Positions 1-14,900 of a DNA stretch of 64,000 nucleotides are shown in pieces. The position numbers and the translations under genes were made by a program. This stretch comes from Auanema rhodensis (taxonomy: Eukaryota > Nematoda > Chromadorea > Rhabditida > Rhabditidae). The notes under the pieces were generated by a model. That model was not told the DNA's origin, did not search any database, and saw only the letters and a list, made by a program, of their open reading frames with translations. Location: NCBI GenBank assembly GCA_964057225.1, contig OZ059895.1:1116001-1180000 (forward strand), in the 5' to 3' direction. Numbering within the stretch: position 1 is the first letter of the stretch; each line of letters starts with the position of its first letter.

Positions 1-129
1 ACACTAATGCATCATTTTTCAAACGATCATAACTAGTTTTTGTATTAAGCGTTTCTCAATGTAGTATAGTGCATTCGATGCGGATTTTTAAGCTGCGTCG
101 ATCTGTGTTATCAGATTTGCGCTAGCGTA

Positions 130-3100
130 AAAATGCACCGAGATATCAACTGATATAAGTTCACACTTATATCCTCGATTTTCACCCTGAAGATTTAATT
201 TTTTCGTTGAATAACATTGTCCATCGTCTTTGCCTTGAAAAAAGAAATCTAAAAACATCTACTTTTTGCTAAATTATCTTGAAATTTTTCGAAAAAATTT
301 TTGTCAAAATGTTTTTGGAAGCAATGTTGAGTGTACATGGAAACTCAACATACACTAATGCATCAGTTTTCAAACGATCATAACTAATTTTTGTATTAAG
401 CGTTTCTCAATGTAGTATAGTGCATTCGATGCGGATTTTTAAGCTGCGTCGATCTGTGTTATCAGATTTGCGCTAGCTTAAAAATGCACCGAGATATCAA
501 CTGATATAAGTTCACACTTATATCCTCGATTTTCACCTTGGAGAATTAATTTTTTCGTTGGATAACATTGTCCATCGTCTTTGCCTTAAAAAAAGGAATC
601 TAAAAACATCTACTTTTTGCTAAATTATTTTGAAATTTTTCGAAAAAATTTTTGTCAAAATGTTTTTGGAAGCAATGTTGAGTGTACATGGAAACTCAAC
701 ATACACTAATGCATCATTTTTCAAACGATCATAACTAGTTTTTGTATTAAGCGTTTCTCAATGTAGTATAGTGCATTCGATGCGGATTTTTAAGCTGCGT
801 CGATCTGTGTTATCAGATTTGCGCTAGCGTAAAAATGCACCGAGATATCAACTGATATAAGTTCACACTTATATCCTCGATTTTCACCCTGAAGATTTAA
901 TTTTTTCGTTGAATAACATTGTCCATCGTCTTTGCCTTGAAAAAAGGAAATTAAAAACATCTACTTTTTGCTAAATTATTCTGAAATTTTTCGAAAAAAT
1001 TTTTGTCAAAATGTTTTTGGAAGCAATGTTGAGTGTGCATGGAAACTCAACATACACTAATGCATCATTTTTCAAACGATCATAACTAGTTTTTGTATTA
1101 AGCGTTTCTCAATGTAGTATAGTGCATTCGATGCGGATTTTTAAGCTGCGTCGATCTGTGTTATCAGATTTGCGCTAGCGTAAAAATGCACCGAGATATC
1201 AACTGACATAAGTTCACACTTATATCCTCGATTTTCACCCTGAAGATTTAATTTTTTCGTTGAATAACATTGTCCATCGTCTTTGCCTTGAAAAAAGGAA
1301 ATTAAAAACATCTACTTTTTGCTAAATTATTCTGAAATTTCTCGAAAAAATTTTTGTCAAAATGTTTTTGGAAGCAATGTTGAGTGTGCATGGAAACTCA
1401 ACATACACTAATGCATCAGTTTTCAAACGATCATAACTAATTTTTGTATCAAGCGTTTCTCAATGTAGTATAGTGCATTCGATGCGGATTTTTAAGCTGC
1501 GTCGATCTGTGTTATCAGATTTGCGCTAGCTTAAAAATGCACCGAGATATCAACTGATATAAGTTCACACTTATATCCTCCATTTTCACCCTGAAGATTT
1601 AATTTTTTCGTTGAATAACATTGTCCATCGTCTTTGCCTTGAAAAAAGGAATCTGAAAACATCTACTTTTTGCTAAATTATTCTGAAATTTTTCGAAAAA
1701 ATTTTTGTCAAAATGTTTTTGGAAGCAATGTTGAGTGTGCATGGAAACTCAACATACACTAATGCATCATTTTTCAAACGATCATAACTAATTTTTGTAT
1801 TAAGCGTTTCTCAATGCAGTATAGTGCATTCGATGCGGATTTTTAAGCTGCGTCGATCTGTGTTATCAGATTTGCGCTAGCGTAAAAATGCACCGAGATA
1901 TCAACTGATATAAGTTCACACTTATATCCTCGATTTTCACCCTGAAGATTTAATTTTTTCGTTGAATAACATTGTCCATCGTCTTTGCCTTGAGAAAAGA
2001 AATCTAAAAACATCTACTTTTTGCTAAATTATCTTGAAATTTTTCGAAAAAATTTTTGTCAAAATGTTTTTGGAAGCAATGTTGAGTGTACATGGAAACT
2101 CAACATACACTAATGCATCAGTTTTCAAACGATCATAACTAATTTTTGTATTAAGCGTTTCTCAATGTAGTATAGTGCATTCGATGCGGATTTTTAAGCT
2201 GCGTCGATCTGTGTTATCAGATTTGCGCTAGCTTAAAAATGCACCGAGATATCAACTGATATAAGTTCACACTTATATCCTCGATTTTCACCTTGGAGAA
2301 TTAATTTTTTCGTTGGATAACATTGTCCATCGTCTTTGCCTTAAAAAAAGGAATCTAAAAACATCTACTTTTTGCTAAATTATTTTGAAATTTTTCGAAA
2401 AAATTTTTGTCAAAATGTTTTTGGAAGCAATGTTGAGTGTACATGGAAACTCAACATACACTAATGCATCATTTTTCAAACGATCATAACTAGTTTTTGT
2501 ATTAAGCGTTTCTCAATGTAGTATAGTGCATTCGATGCGGATTTTTAAGCTGCGTCGATCTGTGTTATCAGATTTGCGCTAGCGTAAAAATGCACCGAGA
2601 TATCAACTGATATAAGTTCACACTTATATCCTCGATTTTCACCCTGAAGATTTAATTTTTTCGTTGAATAACATTGTCCATCGTCTTTGCCTTGAAAAAA
2701 GGAAATTAAAAACATCTACTTTTTGCTAAATTATTCTGAAATTTTTCGAAAAAATTTTTGTCAAAATGTTTTTGGAAGCAATGTTGAGTGTGCATGGAAA
2801 CTCAACATACACTAATGCATCATTTTTCAAACGATCATAACTAGTTTTTGTATTAAGCGTTTCTCAATGTAGTATAGTGCATTCGATGCGGATTTTTAAG
2901 CTGCGTCGATCTGTGTTATCAGATTTGCGCTAGCGTAAAAATGCACCGAGATATCAACTGACATAAGTTCACACTTATATCCTCGATTTTCACCCTGAAG
3001 ATTTAATTTTTTCGTTGAATAACATTGTCCATCGTCTTTGCCTTGAAAAAAGGAAATTAAAAACATCTACTTTTTGCTAAATTATTCTGAAATTTCTCGA

Positions 3101-3630
3101 AAAAATTTTTGTCAAAATGTTTTTGGAAGCAATGTTGAGTGTGCATGGAAACTCAACATACACTAATGCATCAGTTTTCAAACGATCATAACTAATTTTT
3201 GTATCAAGCGTTTCTCAATGTAGTATAGTGCATTCGATGCGGATTTTTAAGCTGCGTCGATCTGTGTTATCAGATTTGCGCTAGCTTAAAAATGCACCGA
3301 GATATCAACTGATATAAGTTCACACTTATATCCTCCATTTTCACCCTGAAGATTTAATTTTTTCGTTGAATAACATTGTCCATCGTCTTTGCCTTGAAAA
3401 AAGGAATCTGAAAACATCTACTTTTTGCTAAATTATTCTGAAATTTTTCGAAAAAATTTTTGTCAAAATGTTTTTGGAAGCAATGTTGAGTGTGCATGGA
3501 AACTCAACATACACTAATGCATCATTTTTCAAACGATCATAACTAATTTTTGTATTAAGCGTTTCTCAATGCAGTATAGTGCATTCGATGCGGATTTTTA
3601 AGCTGCGTCGATCTGTGTTATCAGATTTGC
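130..3630. repeat. Higher-order 5-mer, 1755-bp period, two copies
   Basis: Marker variants recur exactly 1755 bases (5 x 351) apart: CCTTGGAGAATT near 534 and 2289, TGACATAAG near 1204 and 2959, CCTCCATTTT at 1577 and 3332, and GTATCAAGCG near 1446 and 3201. Matching ends near 3635, where GCTAGCG is replaced by GCTAGCT. Variants ACTAGTTT, CATCAG and GCTAGCGTAA are seen only in this stretch, so it is a separate subfamily. Confidence 0.85.
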
Positions 3631-4914
3631 GCTAGCTTAAAAATGCACCGAGATATCAACTGATATAAGTTCACACTTATATCCTCGATTTTCACCCTGA
3701 AGATTTAATTTTTTCGTTGAATAACATTGTCCGTCGTCTTTGCCTTGAAAAATGGAATCTAAAAACATCTACTTTTTGCTAAATTATTTTGAAATTTTTC
3801 GAAAAAATTTTTGTCAAAATGTTTTTGGAAGCAATGTTGAGTGTACATGGAAACTCAACATACACTAATGCATCATTTTTCAAACGATCATAACTAATTT
3901 TTGTATTAAGCGTTTCTCAATGTAGTATAGTGCATTCGATGCGGATTTTTAAGCTGCGTCGATCTGTGTTATCAGATTTGCGCTAGCTTAAAAATGCACC
4001 GAGATATCAACTGATATAAGTTCACACTTATATCCTCGATTTTCACCCTGAAGAATTAATTTTTTCGTTGGATAACATTGTCCATCGTCTTTGCCTTAAA
4101 AAAAGGAATCTAAAAACATCTACTTTTTGCTAAATTATTTTGAAATTTTTCGAAAAAATTTTTGTCAAAATGTTTTTGGAAGCAATGTTGAGTGTGCATG
4201 GAAACTCAACATACACTAATGCATCATTTTTCAAACGATCATAACTAATTTTTGTATTAAGCGTTTCTCAATGCAGTATAGTGCATTCGATGCGGATTTT
4301 TAAGCTGCGTCGATCTGTGTTATCAGATTTGCGCTAGCTTAAAAATGCACCGAGATATCAACTGATATAAGTTCACACTTATATCCTCGATTTTCACCCT
4401 GAAGATTTAATTTTTTCGTTGAATAACATTGTCCATCGTCTTTGCCTTGAAAAATGGAATCTAAAAACATCTACTTTTTGCTAAATTATTTTGAAATTTT
4501 TCGAAAAAATTTTTGTCAAAATGTTTTTGGAAGCAATGTTGAGTGTACATGGAAACTCAACATACACTAATGCATCATTTTTCAAACGATCATAACTAAT
4601 TTTTGTATTAAGCGTTTCTCAATGTAGTATAGTGCATTCGATGCGGATTTTTAAGCTGCGTCGATCTGTGTTATCAGATTTGCGCTAGCTTAAAAATGCA
4701 CCGAGATATCAACTGATATATATTCACACTTATATCCTCGATTTTCACGCTGAAGAATTAATTTTTTCGTTGAATAACATTGTCCATCGTCTTTGCCTTG
4801 AAAAAAGGAATTTAAAAACATCTACTTTTTGCTAAATTATCTTGAAATTTTTCGAAAAAATTTTTGTCAAAATGTTTTTGGAAGCAATGTTGAGTGTACA
4901 TGGAAACTCAACAT
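3512..4914. repeat. Higher-order 2-mer, 702-bp period
   Basis: Four monomers alternate in type. Odd ones carry AATGCAGT and GAAAAATGG (3747 and 4449, 702 apart); even ones carry AATGTAGT with GAAGAATT. The first shares its beginning with the preceding 5-mer block and the last (GATATATATTC, GGAATTT) leads into the following 4-mer block, so both edges are blurred. Confidence 0.7.
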
Positions 4915-7900
4915 ACACTAATGCATCATTTTTCAAACGATCATAACTAATTTTTGTATTAAGCGTTTCTCAATGTAGTATAGTGCATTCGATGCGGATT
5001 TTTAAACTGCGTCGATCTGTGTTATCAGATTTGCGCTAGCTTAAAAATGCACCGAGATATCAACTGATATAAGTTCACACTTATATCCTCGATTTTCACC
5101 CTGAAGAATTAATTTTTTCGTTGAATAACATTGTCCATCGTCTTTGCCTTGAAAAAAGGAATCTAAAAACATCTACTTTTTGCTAAATTATTTCGAAATT
5201 TTTCGAAAAAATTTTTGTCAAAATGTTTTTGGAAGCAATGTTGAGTGTACATGGAAACTCAACATACACTAATGCATCATTTTTCAAACGATCATAACTA
5301 ATTTTTGTATTAAGCGTTTCTCAATGCAGTATAGTGCATTCGATGCGGATTTTTAAGCTGCGTCGATCTGTGTTATCAGATTTGCGCTAGCTTAAAAATG
5401 CACCGAGATATCAACTGATATAAGTTCACACTTATATCCTCGATTTTCACCCTGAAGAATTAATTTTTTCGTTGGATAACGTTGTCCATCGTCTTTGCCT
5501 TAAAAAAAGGAATCTAAAAACATCTACTTTTTGCTAAATTATTTTGAAATTTTTCGAAAAAATTTTTGTCAAAATGTTTTTGGAAGCAATGTTGAGTGTA
5601 CATGGAAACTCAACATACACTAATGCATCATTTTTCAAACGATCATAATTAATTTTTGTATTAAGCGTTTCTCAATGTAGTATAATGCATTCGATGCGGA
5701 TTTTTAAGCTGCGTCGATCTGTGTTATCAGATTTGCGCTAGCTTAAAAATGCACCGAGATATCAACTGATATAAGTTCACACTTATATCCTCGATTTTCA
5801 CGCTGAAGAATTAATTTTTTCGTTGAATAACATTGTCCATCGTCTTTGCCTTGAAAAAAGGAATTTAAAAACATCTACTTTTTGCTAAATTATCTTGAAA
5901 TTTTTCGAAAAAATTTTTGTCAAAATGTTTTTGGAAGCAATGTTGAGTGTACATGGAAACTCAACATACACTAATGCATCATTTTTCAAACGATCATAAC
6001 TAATTTTTGTATTAAGCGTTTCTCAATGTAGTATAGTGCATTCGATGCGGATTTTTAAGCTGCGTCGATCTGTGTTATCAGATTTGCGCTAGCTTAAAAA
6101 TGCACCGAGATATCAACTGATATAAGTTCACACTTATATCCTCGATTTTCACGCTGAAGAATTAATTTTTTCGTTGAATAACATTGTCCATCGTCTTTGC
6201 CTTGAAAAAAGGAATCTAAAAACATCTACTTTTTGCTAAATTATTTCGAAATTTTTCGAAAAAATTTTTGTCAAAATGTTTTTGGAAGCAATGTTGAGTG
6301 TACATGGAAACTCAACATACACTAATGCATCATTTTTCAAACGATCATAACTAATTTTTGTATTAAGCGTTTCTCAATGTAGTATAGTGCATTCGATGCG
6401 GATTTTTAAACTGCGTCGATCTGTGTTATCAGATTTGCGCTAGCTTAAAAATGCACCGAGATATCAACTGATATAAGTTCACACTTATATCCTCGATTTT
6501 CACCCTGAAGAATTAATTTTTTCGTTGAATAACATTGTCCATCGTCTTTGCCTTGAAAAAAGGAATCTAAAAACATCTACTTTTTGCTAAATTATTTCGA
6601 AATTTTTCGAAAAAATTTTTGTCAAAATGTTTTTGGAAGCAATGTTGAGTGTACATGGAAACTCAACATACACTAATGCATCATTTTTCAAACGATCATA
6701 ACTAATTTTTGTATTAAGCGTTTCTCAATGCAGTATAGTGCATTCGATGCGGATTTTTAAGCTGCGTCGATCTGTGTTATCAGATTTGCGCTAGCTTAAA
6801 AATGCACCGAGATATCAACTGATATAAGTTCACACTTATATCCTCGATTTTCACCCTGAAGAATTAATTTTTTCGTTGGATAACGTTGTCCATCGTCTTT
6901 GCCTTAAAAAAAGGAATCTAAAAACATCTACTTCTTGCTAAATTATTTTGAAATTTTTCGAAAAAATTTTTGTCAAAATGTTTTTGGAAGCAATGTTGAG
7001 TGTACATGGAAACTCAACATACACTAATGCATCATTTTTCAAACGATCATAATTAATTTTTGTATTAAGCGTTTCTCAATGTAGTATAATGCATTCGATG
7101 CGGATTTTTAAGCTGCGTCGATCTGTGTTATCAGATTTGCGCTAGCTTAAAAATGCACCGAGATATCAACTGATATAAGTTCACACTTATATCCTCGATT
7201 TTCACGCTGAAGAATTAATTTTTTCGTTGAATAACATTGTCCATCGTCTTTGCCTTGAAAAAAGGAATTTAAAAACATCTACTTTTTGCTAAATTATCTT
7301 GAAATTTTTCGAAAAAATTTTTGTCAAAATGTTTTTGGAAGCAATGTTGAGTGTACATGGAAACTCAACATACACTAATGCATCATTTTTCAAACGATCA
7401 TAACTAATTTTTGTATTAAGCGTTTCTCAATGTAGTATAGTGCATTCGATGCGGATTTTTAAGCTGCGTCGATCTGTGTTATCAGATTTGCGCTAGCTTA
7501 AAAATGCACCGAGATATCAACTGATATAAGTTCACACTTATATCCTCGATTTTCACGCTGAAGAATTAATTTTTTCGTTGAATAACATTGTCCATCGTCT
7601 TTGCCTTGAAAAAAGGAATCTAAAAACATCTACTTTTTGCTAAATTATTTCGAAATTTTTCGAAAAAATTTTTGTCAAAATGTTTTTGGAAGCAATGTTG
7701 AGTGTACATGGAAACTCAACATACACTAATGCATCATTTTTCAAACGATCATAACTAATTTTTGTATTAAGCGTTTCTCAATGTAGTATAGTGCATTCGA
7801 TGCGGATTTTTAAACTGCGTCGATCTGTGTTATCAGATTTGCGCTAGCTTAAAAATGCACCGAGATATCAACTGATATAAGTTCACACTTATATCCTCGA

Positions 7901-8530
7901 TTTTCACCCTGAAGAATTAATTTTTTCGTTGAATAACATTGTCCATCGTCTTTGCCTTGAAAAAAGGAATCTAAAAACATCTACTTTTTGCTAAATTATT
8001 TCGAAATTTTTCGAAAAAATTTTTGTCAAAATGTTTTTGGAAGCAATGTTGAGTGTACATGGAAACTCAACATACACTAATGCATCATTTTTCAAACGAT
8101 CATAACTAATTTTTGTATTAAGCGTTTCTCAATGCAGTATAGTGCATTCGATGCGGATTTTTAAGCTGCGTCGATCTGTGTTATCAGATTTGCGCTAGCT
8201 TAAAAATGCACCGAGATATCAACTGATATAAGTTCACACTTATATCCTCGATTTTCACCCTGAAGAATTAATTTTTTCGTTGGATAACGTTGTCCATCGT
8301 CTTTGCCTTAAAAAAAGGAATCTAAAAACATCTACTTTTTGCTAAATTATTTTGAAATTTTTCGAAAAAATTTTTGTCAAAATGTTTTTGGAAGCAATGT
8401 TGAGTGTACATGGAAACTCAACATACACTAATGCATCATTTTTCAAACGATCATAACTAATTTTTGTATTAAGCGTTTCTCAATGTAGTATAATGCATTC
8501 GATGCGGATTTTTAAGCTGCGTCGATCTGT
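4915..8530. repeat. Higher-order 4-mer, 1404-bp period, about 2.5 copies
   Basis: Markers recur 1404 bases (4 x 351) apart: TTTAAACTGC at 5001, 6405 and 7809; GATAACGTT at 5475, 6879 and 8283; CATAATTAA at 5644 and 7048; GAATTTAAAA at 5861 and 7265. The third copy breaks off inside the monomer starting at 8425, which keeps TATAATGC but then switches to GAAGATTT and GAAAAATGG. Differences between copies are very few, so the amplification is recent or homogenised. Confidence 0.88.
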
Positions 8531-10530
8531 GTTATCAGATTTGCGCTAGCTTAAAAATGCACCGAGATATCAACTGATATAAGTTCACACTTATATCCTC
8601 GATTTTCACCCTGAAGATTTAATTTTTTCGTTGAATAACATTGTCCATCGTCTTTGCCTTGAAAAATGGAATCTAAAAACATCTACTTTTTGCTAAATTA
8701 TTTTGAAATTTTTCGAAAAAAGTTTTGTCAAAATGTTTTTGGAAGCAATGTTGAGTGTACATGGGAACTCAACATACACTAATGCATCATTTTTCAAACG
8801 ATCATAACTAATTTTTGTATTAAGCGTTTCTCAATGCAGTATAGTGCATTCGATGCGGATTTTTAAGCTGCGTCAATCTGTGTTATCAGATTTGCGCTAG
8901 CTTAAAAATGCACCGAGATATCAACTGATATAAGTTCACACTTATATCCTCGATTTTCACCCTGAAGAATTAATTTTTTCGTTGGATAACATTGTCCATC
9001 GTCTTTGCCTTAAAAAAAGGAATCTAAAAACATCTACTTTTTGCTAAATTATTTTGAAATTTTTCGAAAAAATTTTTGTCAAAATGTTTTTGGAAGCAAT
9101 GTTGAGTGTACATGGAAACTCAACATACACTAATGCATCATTTTTCAAACAATCATAACTAATTTTTGTATTAAGCGTTTCTCAATGTAGTATAGTGCAA
9201 TCGATGCGGATTTTTAAGCTGCGTCGATCTGTGTTATCAGACTTGCGCTAGCTTAAAAATGCACCGAGATATCAACTGATATAAGTTCACACTTATATCC
9301 TCGATTTTCACCCTGAAGAATTAATTTTTTCGTTGAATAACATTGTCCATCGTCTTTGCCTTGAAAAAAGGAATCTAAAAACATCTACTTTTTGCTAAAT
9401 TATTTTGAAATTTTTCGAAAAAATTTTTGTCAAAATGTTTTTGGAAGCAATGTTGAGTGTACATGGAAACTCAACATACACTAATGCATCATTTTTCAAA
9501 CGATCATAACTAATTTTTGTATTAAGCGTTTCTCAATGTAGTATAGTGCATTCGATGCGGATTTTTAAGCTGCGTCGATCTGTGTTATCAGATTTGCGCT
9601 AGCTTAAAAATGCACCGAGATATCAACTGATATAAGTTCACACTTATATCCTCGATTTTCACGCTGAAGAATTAATTTTTTCGTTGAATAACATTGTCCA
9701 TCGTCTTTGCCTTGAAAAAAGGAATCTAAAAACATCTACTTTTTGCTAAATTATTTTGAAATTTTTCGAAAAAATTTTTGTCAAAATGTTTTTGGAAGCA
9801 ATGTTGAGTGTACATGGAAACTCAACATACACTAATGCATCATTTTTCAAACGATCATAACTAATTTTTGTATTAAGCGTTTCTCAATGTAGTATAGTGC
9901 ATTCGATGCGGATTTTTAAGCTGCGTCGATCTGTGTTATCAGATTTGCGCTAGCTTAAAAATGCACCGAGATATCAACTGATATAAGTTCACACTTATAT
10001 CCTCGATTTTCACGCTGAAGAATTAATTTTTTCGTTGAATAACATTGTCCATCGTCTTTGCCTTGAAAAAAGGAATCTAAAAACATCTACTTTTTGCTAA
10101 ACTATTTTGAAATTTTTCGAAAAAATTTTTGTCAAAATGTTTTTGGAAGCAATGTTGAGTGTACATGGAAACTCAACATACACTAATGCATCATTTTTCA
10201 AACAATCATAACTAATTTTTGTATTAAGCGTTTCTCAATGTAGTATAGTGCAATCGATGCGGATTTTTAAGCTGCGTCGATCTGTGTTATCAGACTTGCG
10301 CTAGCTTAAAAATGCACCGAGATATCAACTGATATAAGTTCACACTTATATCCTCGATTTTCACCCTGAAGAATTAATTTTTTCGTTGAATAACATTGTC
10401 CATCGTCTTTGCCTTGAAAAAAGGAATCTAAAAACATCTACTTTTTGCTAAATTATTTTGAAATTTTTCGAAAAAATTTTTGTCAAAATGTTTTTGGAAG
10501 CAATGTTGAGTGTACATGGGAACTCAACAT
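8425..10530. repeat. Mixed monomers with a short 3-mer (1053 bp)
   Basis: Six monomers without a sustained pattern. The variant set AAACAATC, CAATCGATG and CAGACTTGCG appears at 9127 and again at 10180, 1053 bases (3 x 351) apart, so one 3-mer unit and a third of another are present. The same variant monomer recurs at 14392, 17200, 23518 and 29836 and is a useful landmark. Confidence 0.65.
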
Positions 10531-11934
10531 ACACTAATGCATCATTTTTCAAACGATCATAACTAATTTTTGTATTAAGCGTTTCTCAATGTAGTATAGT
10601 GCATTCGATGCGGATTTTCAAGCTGCGTCGATCTGTGTTATCAGATTTGCGCTAGCTTAAAAATGCACCGAGATATCAACTGATATAAGTTCACACTTAT
10701 ATCCTCGATTTTCACCCTGAAGAATTAATTTGTTCGTTGAATAACATTGTCCATCGTCTTTGCCTTGAAAAAAGGAATCTAAAAACATCTACTTTTTGCT
10801 AAATTATTTCGAAATTTTTCGAAAAAATTTTTGTCAAAATGTTTTTGGAAGCAATGTTGAGTGTACATGGGAACTCAACATACACTAATGCATCATTTTT
10901 CAAACGATCATAACTAATTTTTGTATTAAGCGTTTCTCAATGCAGTATAGTGCATTCGATGCGGATTTTTAAGCTGCGTCAATCTGTGTTATCAGATTTG
11001 CGCTAGCTTAAAAATGCACCGAGATATCAACTGATATAAGTTCACACTTATATCCTCGATTTTCACCCTGAAGATTTAATTTTTTCGTTGAATAACATTG
11101 TCCATCGTCTTTGCCTTGAAAAATGGAATCTAGAAACATCTACTTTTTGCTAAATTATTTTGAAATTTTTCGAAAAAATTTTTGTCAAAATGTTTTTGGA
11201 AGCAATGTTGAGTGTACATGGAAACTCAACATACACTAATGCATCATTTTTCAAACGATCATAACTAATTTATGTATTAAGCGTTTCTCAATGTAGTATA
11301 GTGCATTCGATGCGGATTTTTAAGCTGCGTCGATCTGTGTTATCAGATTTGCGCTAGCTTAAAAATGCACCGAGATATCAACTGATATAAGTTCACACTT
11401 ATATCCTCGATTTTCACCCTGAAGAATTAATTTGTTCGTTGAATAACATTGTCCATCGTCTTTGCCTTGAAAAAAGGAATCTAAAAACATCTACTTTTTG
11501 CTAAATTATTTCGAAATTTTTCGAAAAAATTTTTGTCAAAATGTTTTTGGAAGCAATGTTGAGTGTACATGGGAACTCAACATACACTAATGCATCATTT
11601 TTCAAACGATCATAACTAATTTTTGTATTAAGCGTTTCTCAATGCAGTATAGTGCATTCGATGCGGATTTTTAAGCTGCGTCAATCTGTGTTATCAGATT
11701 TGCGCTAGCTTAAAAATGCACCGAGATATCAACTGATATAAGTTCACACTTATATCCTCGATTTTCACCCTGAAGATTTAATTTTTTCGTTGAATAACAT
11801 TGTCCATCGTCTTTGCCTTGAAAAATGGAATCTAGAAACATCTACTTTTTGCTAAATTATTTTGAAATTTTTCGAAAAAATTTTTGTCAAAATGTTTTTG
11901 GAAGCAATGTTGAGTGTACATGGAAACTCAACAT
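10531..11934. repeat. Higher-order 2-mer, 702-bp period, two copies
   Basis: A TTTGTTCG monomer followed by one with AATGCAGT, GCGTCAATC and GAATCTAGAAAC occurs twice in a row (10531-11232 and 11233-11934). CATGGGAACTC precedes the second member of each pair. The same pair returns at 14743-15444. Confidence 0.75.
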
Positions 11935-14900
11935 ACACTAATGCATCATTTTTCAAACGATCATAACTAATTTATGTATTAAGCGTTTCTCAATGTAGTA
12001 TAGTGCATTCGATGCGGATTTTTAAGCTGCGTCGATCTGTGTTATCAGATTTGCGCTAGCTTAAAAATGCACCGAGATATCAACTGATATAAGTTCACAC
12101 TTATATCCTCGATTTTCACGCTGAAGAATTAATTTTTTCGTTGAATAACATTGTCCATCGTCTTTGCCTTGAAAAAAGGAATCTTAAAACATCTACTTTT
12201 TGCTAAATTATCTTGAAATTTTTCGAAAAAATTTTTGTCAAAATGTTTTTGGAAGCAATGTTGAGTGTACATGGAAACTCAACATACACTAATGCATCAT
12301 TTTTCAAACGATCATAACTAATTTTTGTATTAAGCGTTTCTCAATGTAGTATAGTGCAATCGATGCGGATTTTTAAGCTGCGTCGATCTGTGTTATCAGA
12401 TTTGCGCTAGCTTAAAAATGCACCGAGATATCAACTGATATAAGTTCACACTTATATCCTCGATTTTCACGCTGAAGAATTAATTTTTTCGTTGAATAAC
12501 ATTGTCCATCGTCTTTGCCTTGAAAAAAGGAATCTAAAAACATCTACTTTTTGCTAAATTATTTCGAAATTTTTCGAAAAAATTTTTGTCAAAATGTTTT
12601 TGGAAGCAATGTTGAGTGTACATGGAAACTCAACATACACTAATGCATCATTTTTCAAACGATCATAACTAATTTTTGTATTAAGCGTTTCTCAATGTAG
12701 TATAGTGCATTCGATGCGGATTTTTAAACTGCGTCGATCTGTGTTATCAGATTTGCGCTAGCTTAAAAATGCACCGAGATATCAACTGATATAAGTTCAC
12801 ACTTATATCCTCGATTTTCACCCTGAAGAATTAATTTTTTCGTTGAATAACATTGTCCATCGTCTTTGCCTTAAAAAAAGGAATCTAAAAACATCTACTT
12901 TTTGCTAAATTATTTCGAAATTTTTCGAAAAAATTTTTGTCAAAATGTTTTTGGAAGCAATGTTGAGTGTACATGGAAACTCAACATACACTAATGCATC
13001 ATTTTTCAAACGATCATAACTAATTTTTGTATTAAGCGTTTCTCAATGTAGTATAGTGCATTCGATGCGGATTTCTAAGCTGCGTCGATCTGTGTTATCA
13101 GATTTGCGCTAGCTTAAAAATGCACCGAGATATCAACTGATATAAGTTCACACTTATATCCTCGATTTTCACGCTGAAGAATTAATTTTTTCGTTGAATA
13201 ACATTGTCCATCGTCTTTGCCTTGAAAAAAGGAATCTAAAAACATCTACTTTTTGCTAAATTATTTCGAAATTTTTCGAAAAAATTTTTGTCAAAATGTT
13301 TTTGGAAGCAATGTTGAGTGTACATGGAAACTCAACATACACTAATGCATCATTTTTCAAACGATCATAACTAATTTTTGTATTAAGCGTTTCTCAATGT
13401 AGTATAGTGCATTCGATGCGGATTTTTAAACTGCGTCGATCTGTGTTATCAGATTTGCGCTAGCTTAAAAATGCACCGAGATATCAACTGATATAAGTTC
13501 ACACTTATATCCTCGATTTTCACCCTGAAGAATTAATTTTTTCGTTGAATAACATTGTCCATCGTCTTTGCCTTGAAAAAAGGAATCTAAAAACATCTAC
13601 TTTTTCCTAAATTATTTCGAAATTTTTCGAAAAAATTTTTGTCAAAATGTTTTTGGAAGCAATGTTGAGTGTACATGGAAACTCAACATACACTAATGCA
13701 TCGTTTTTCAAACGATCATAACTAATTTTTGTATTAAGCGTTTCTCAATGCAGTATAGTGCATTCGATGCGGATTTTTAAGCTGCGTCGATCTGTGTTAT
13801 CAGATTTGCGCTAGCTTAAAAATGCACCGAGATATCAACTGATATAAGTTCACACTTATATCCTCGATTTTCACCCTGAAGAATTAATTTTTTCGTTGGA
13901 TAACGTTGTCCATCGTCTTTGCCTTAAAAAAAGGAATCTAAAAACATCTACTTTTTGCTAAATTATTTTGAAATTTTTCGAAAAAATTTTTGTCAAAATG
14001 TTTTTGGAAGCAATGTTGAGTGTACATGGAAACTCAACATACACTAATGCATCATTTTTCAAACGATCATAACTAATTTTTGTATTAAGCGTTTCTCAAT
14101 GTAGTATAATGCATTCGATGCGGATTTTTAAGCTGCGTCGATCTGTGTTATCAGATTTGCGCTAGCTTAAAAATGCACCGAGATATCAACTGATATAAGT
14201 TCACACTTATATCCTCGATTTTCACGCTGAAGAATTAATTTTTTCGTTGAATAACATTGTCCATCGTCTTTGCCTTGAAAAAAGGAATCTAAAAACATCT
14301 ACTTTTTGCTAAATTATTTTGAAATTTTTCGAAAAAATTTTTGTCAAAATGTTTTTGGAAGCAATGTTGAGTGTACATGGAAACTCAACATACACTAATG
14401 CATCATTTTTCAAACAATCATAACTAATTTTTGTATTAAGCGTTTCTCAATGTAGTATAGTGCAATCGATGCGGATTTTTAAGCTGCGTCGATCTGTGTT
14501 ATCAGACTTGCGCTAGCTTAAAAATGCACCGAGATATCAACTGATATAAGTTCACACTTATATCCTCGATTTTCACCCTGAAGAATTAATTTTTTCGTTG
14601 AATAACATTGTCCATCGTCTTTGCCTTGAAAAAAGGAATCTAAAAACATCTACTTTTTGCTAAATTATTTTGAAATTTTTCGAAAAAATTTTTGTCAAAA
14701 TGTTTTTGGAAGCAATGTTGAGTGTACATGGGAACTCAACATACACTAATGCATCATTTTTCAAACGATCATAACTAATTTTTGTATTAAGCGTTTCTCA
14801 ATGTAGTATAGTGCATTCGATGCGGATTTTTAAGCTGCGTCGATCTGTGTTATCAGATTTGCGCTAGCTTAAAAATGCACCGAGATATCAACTGATATAA

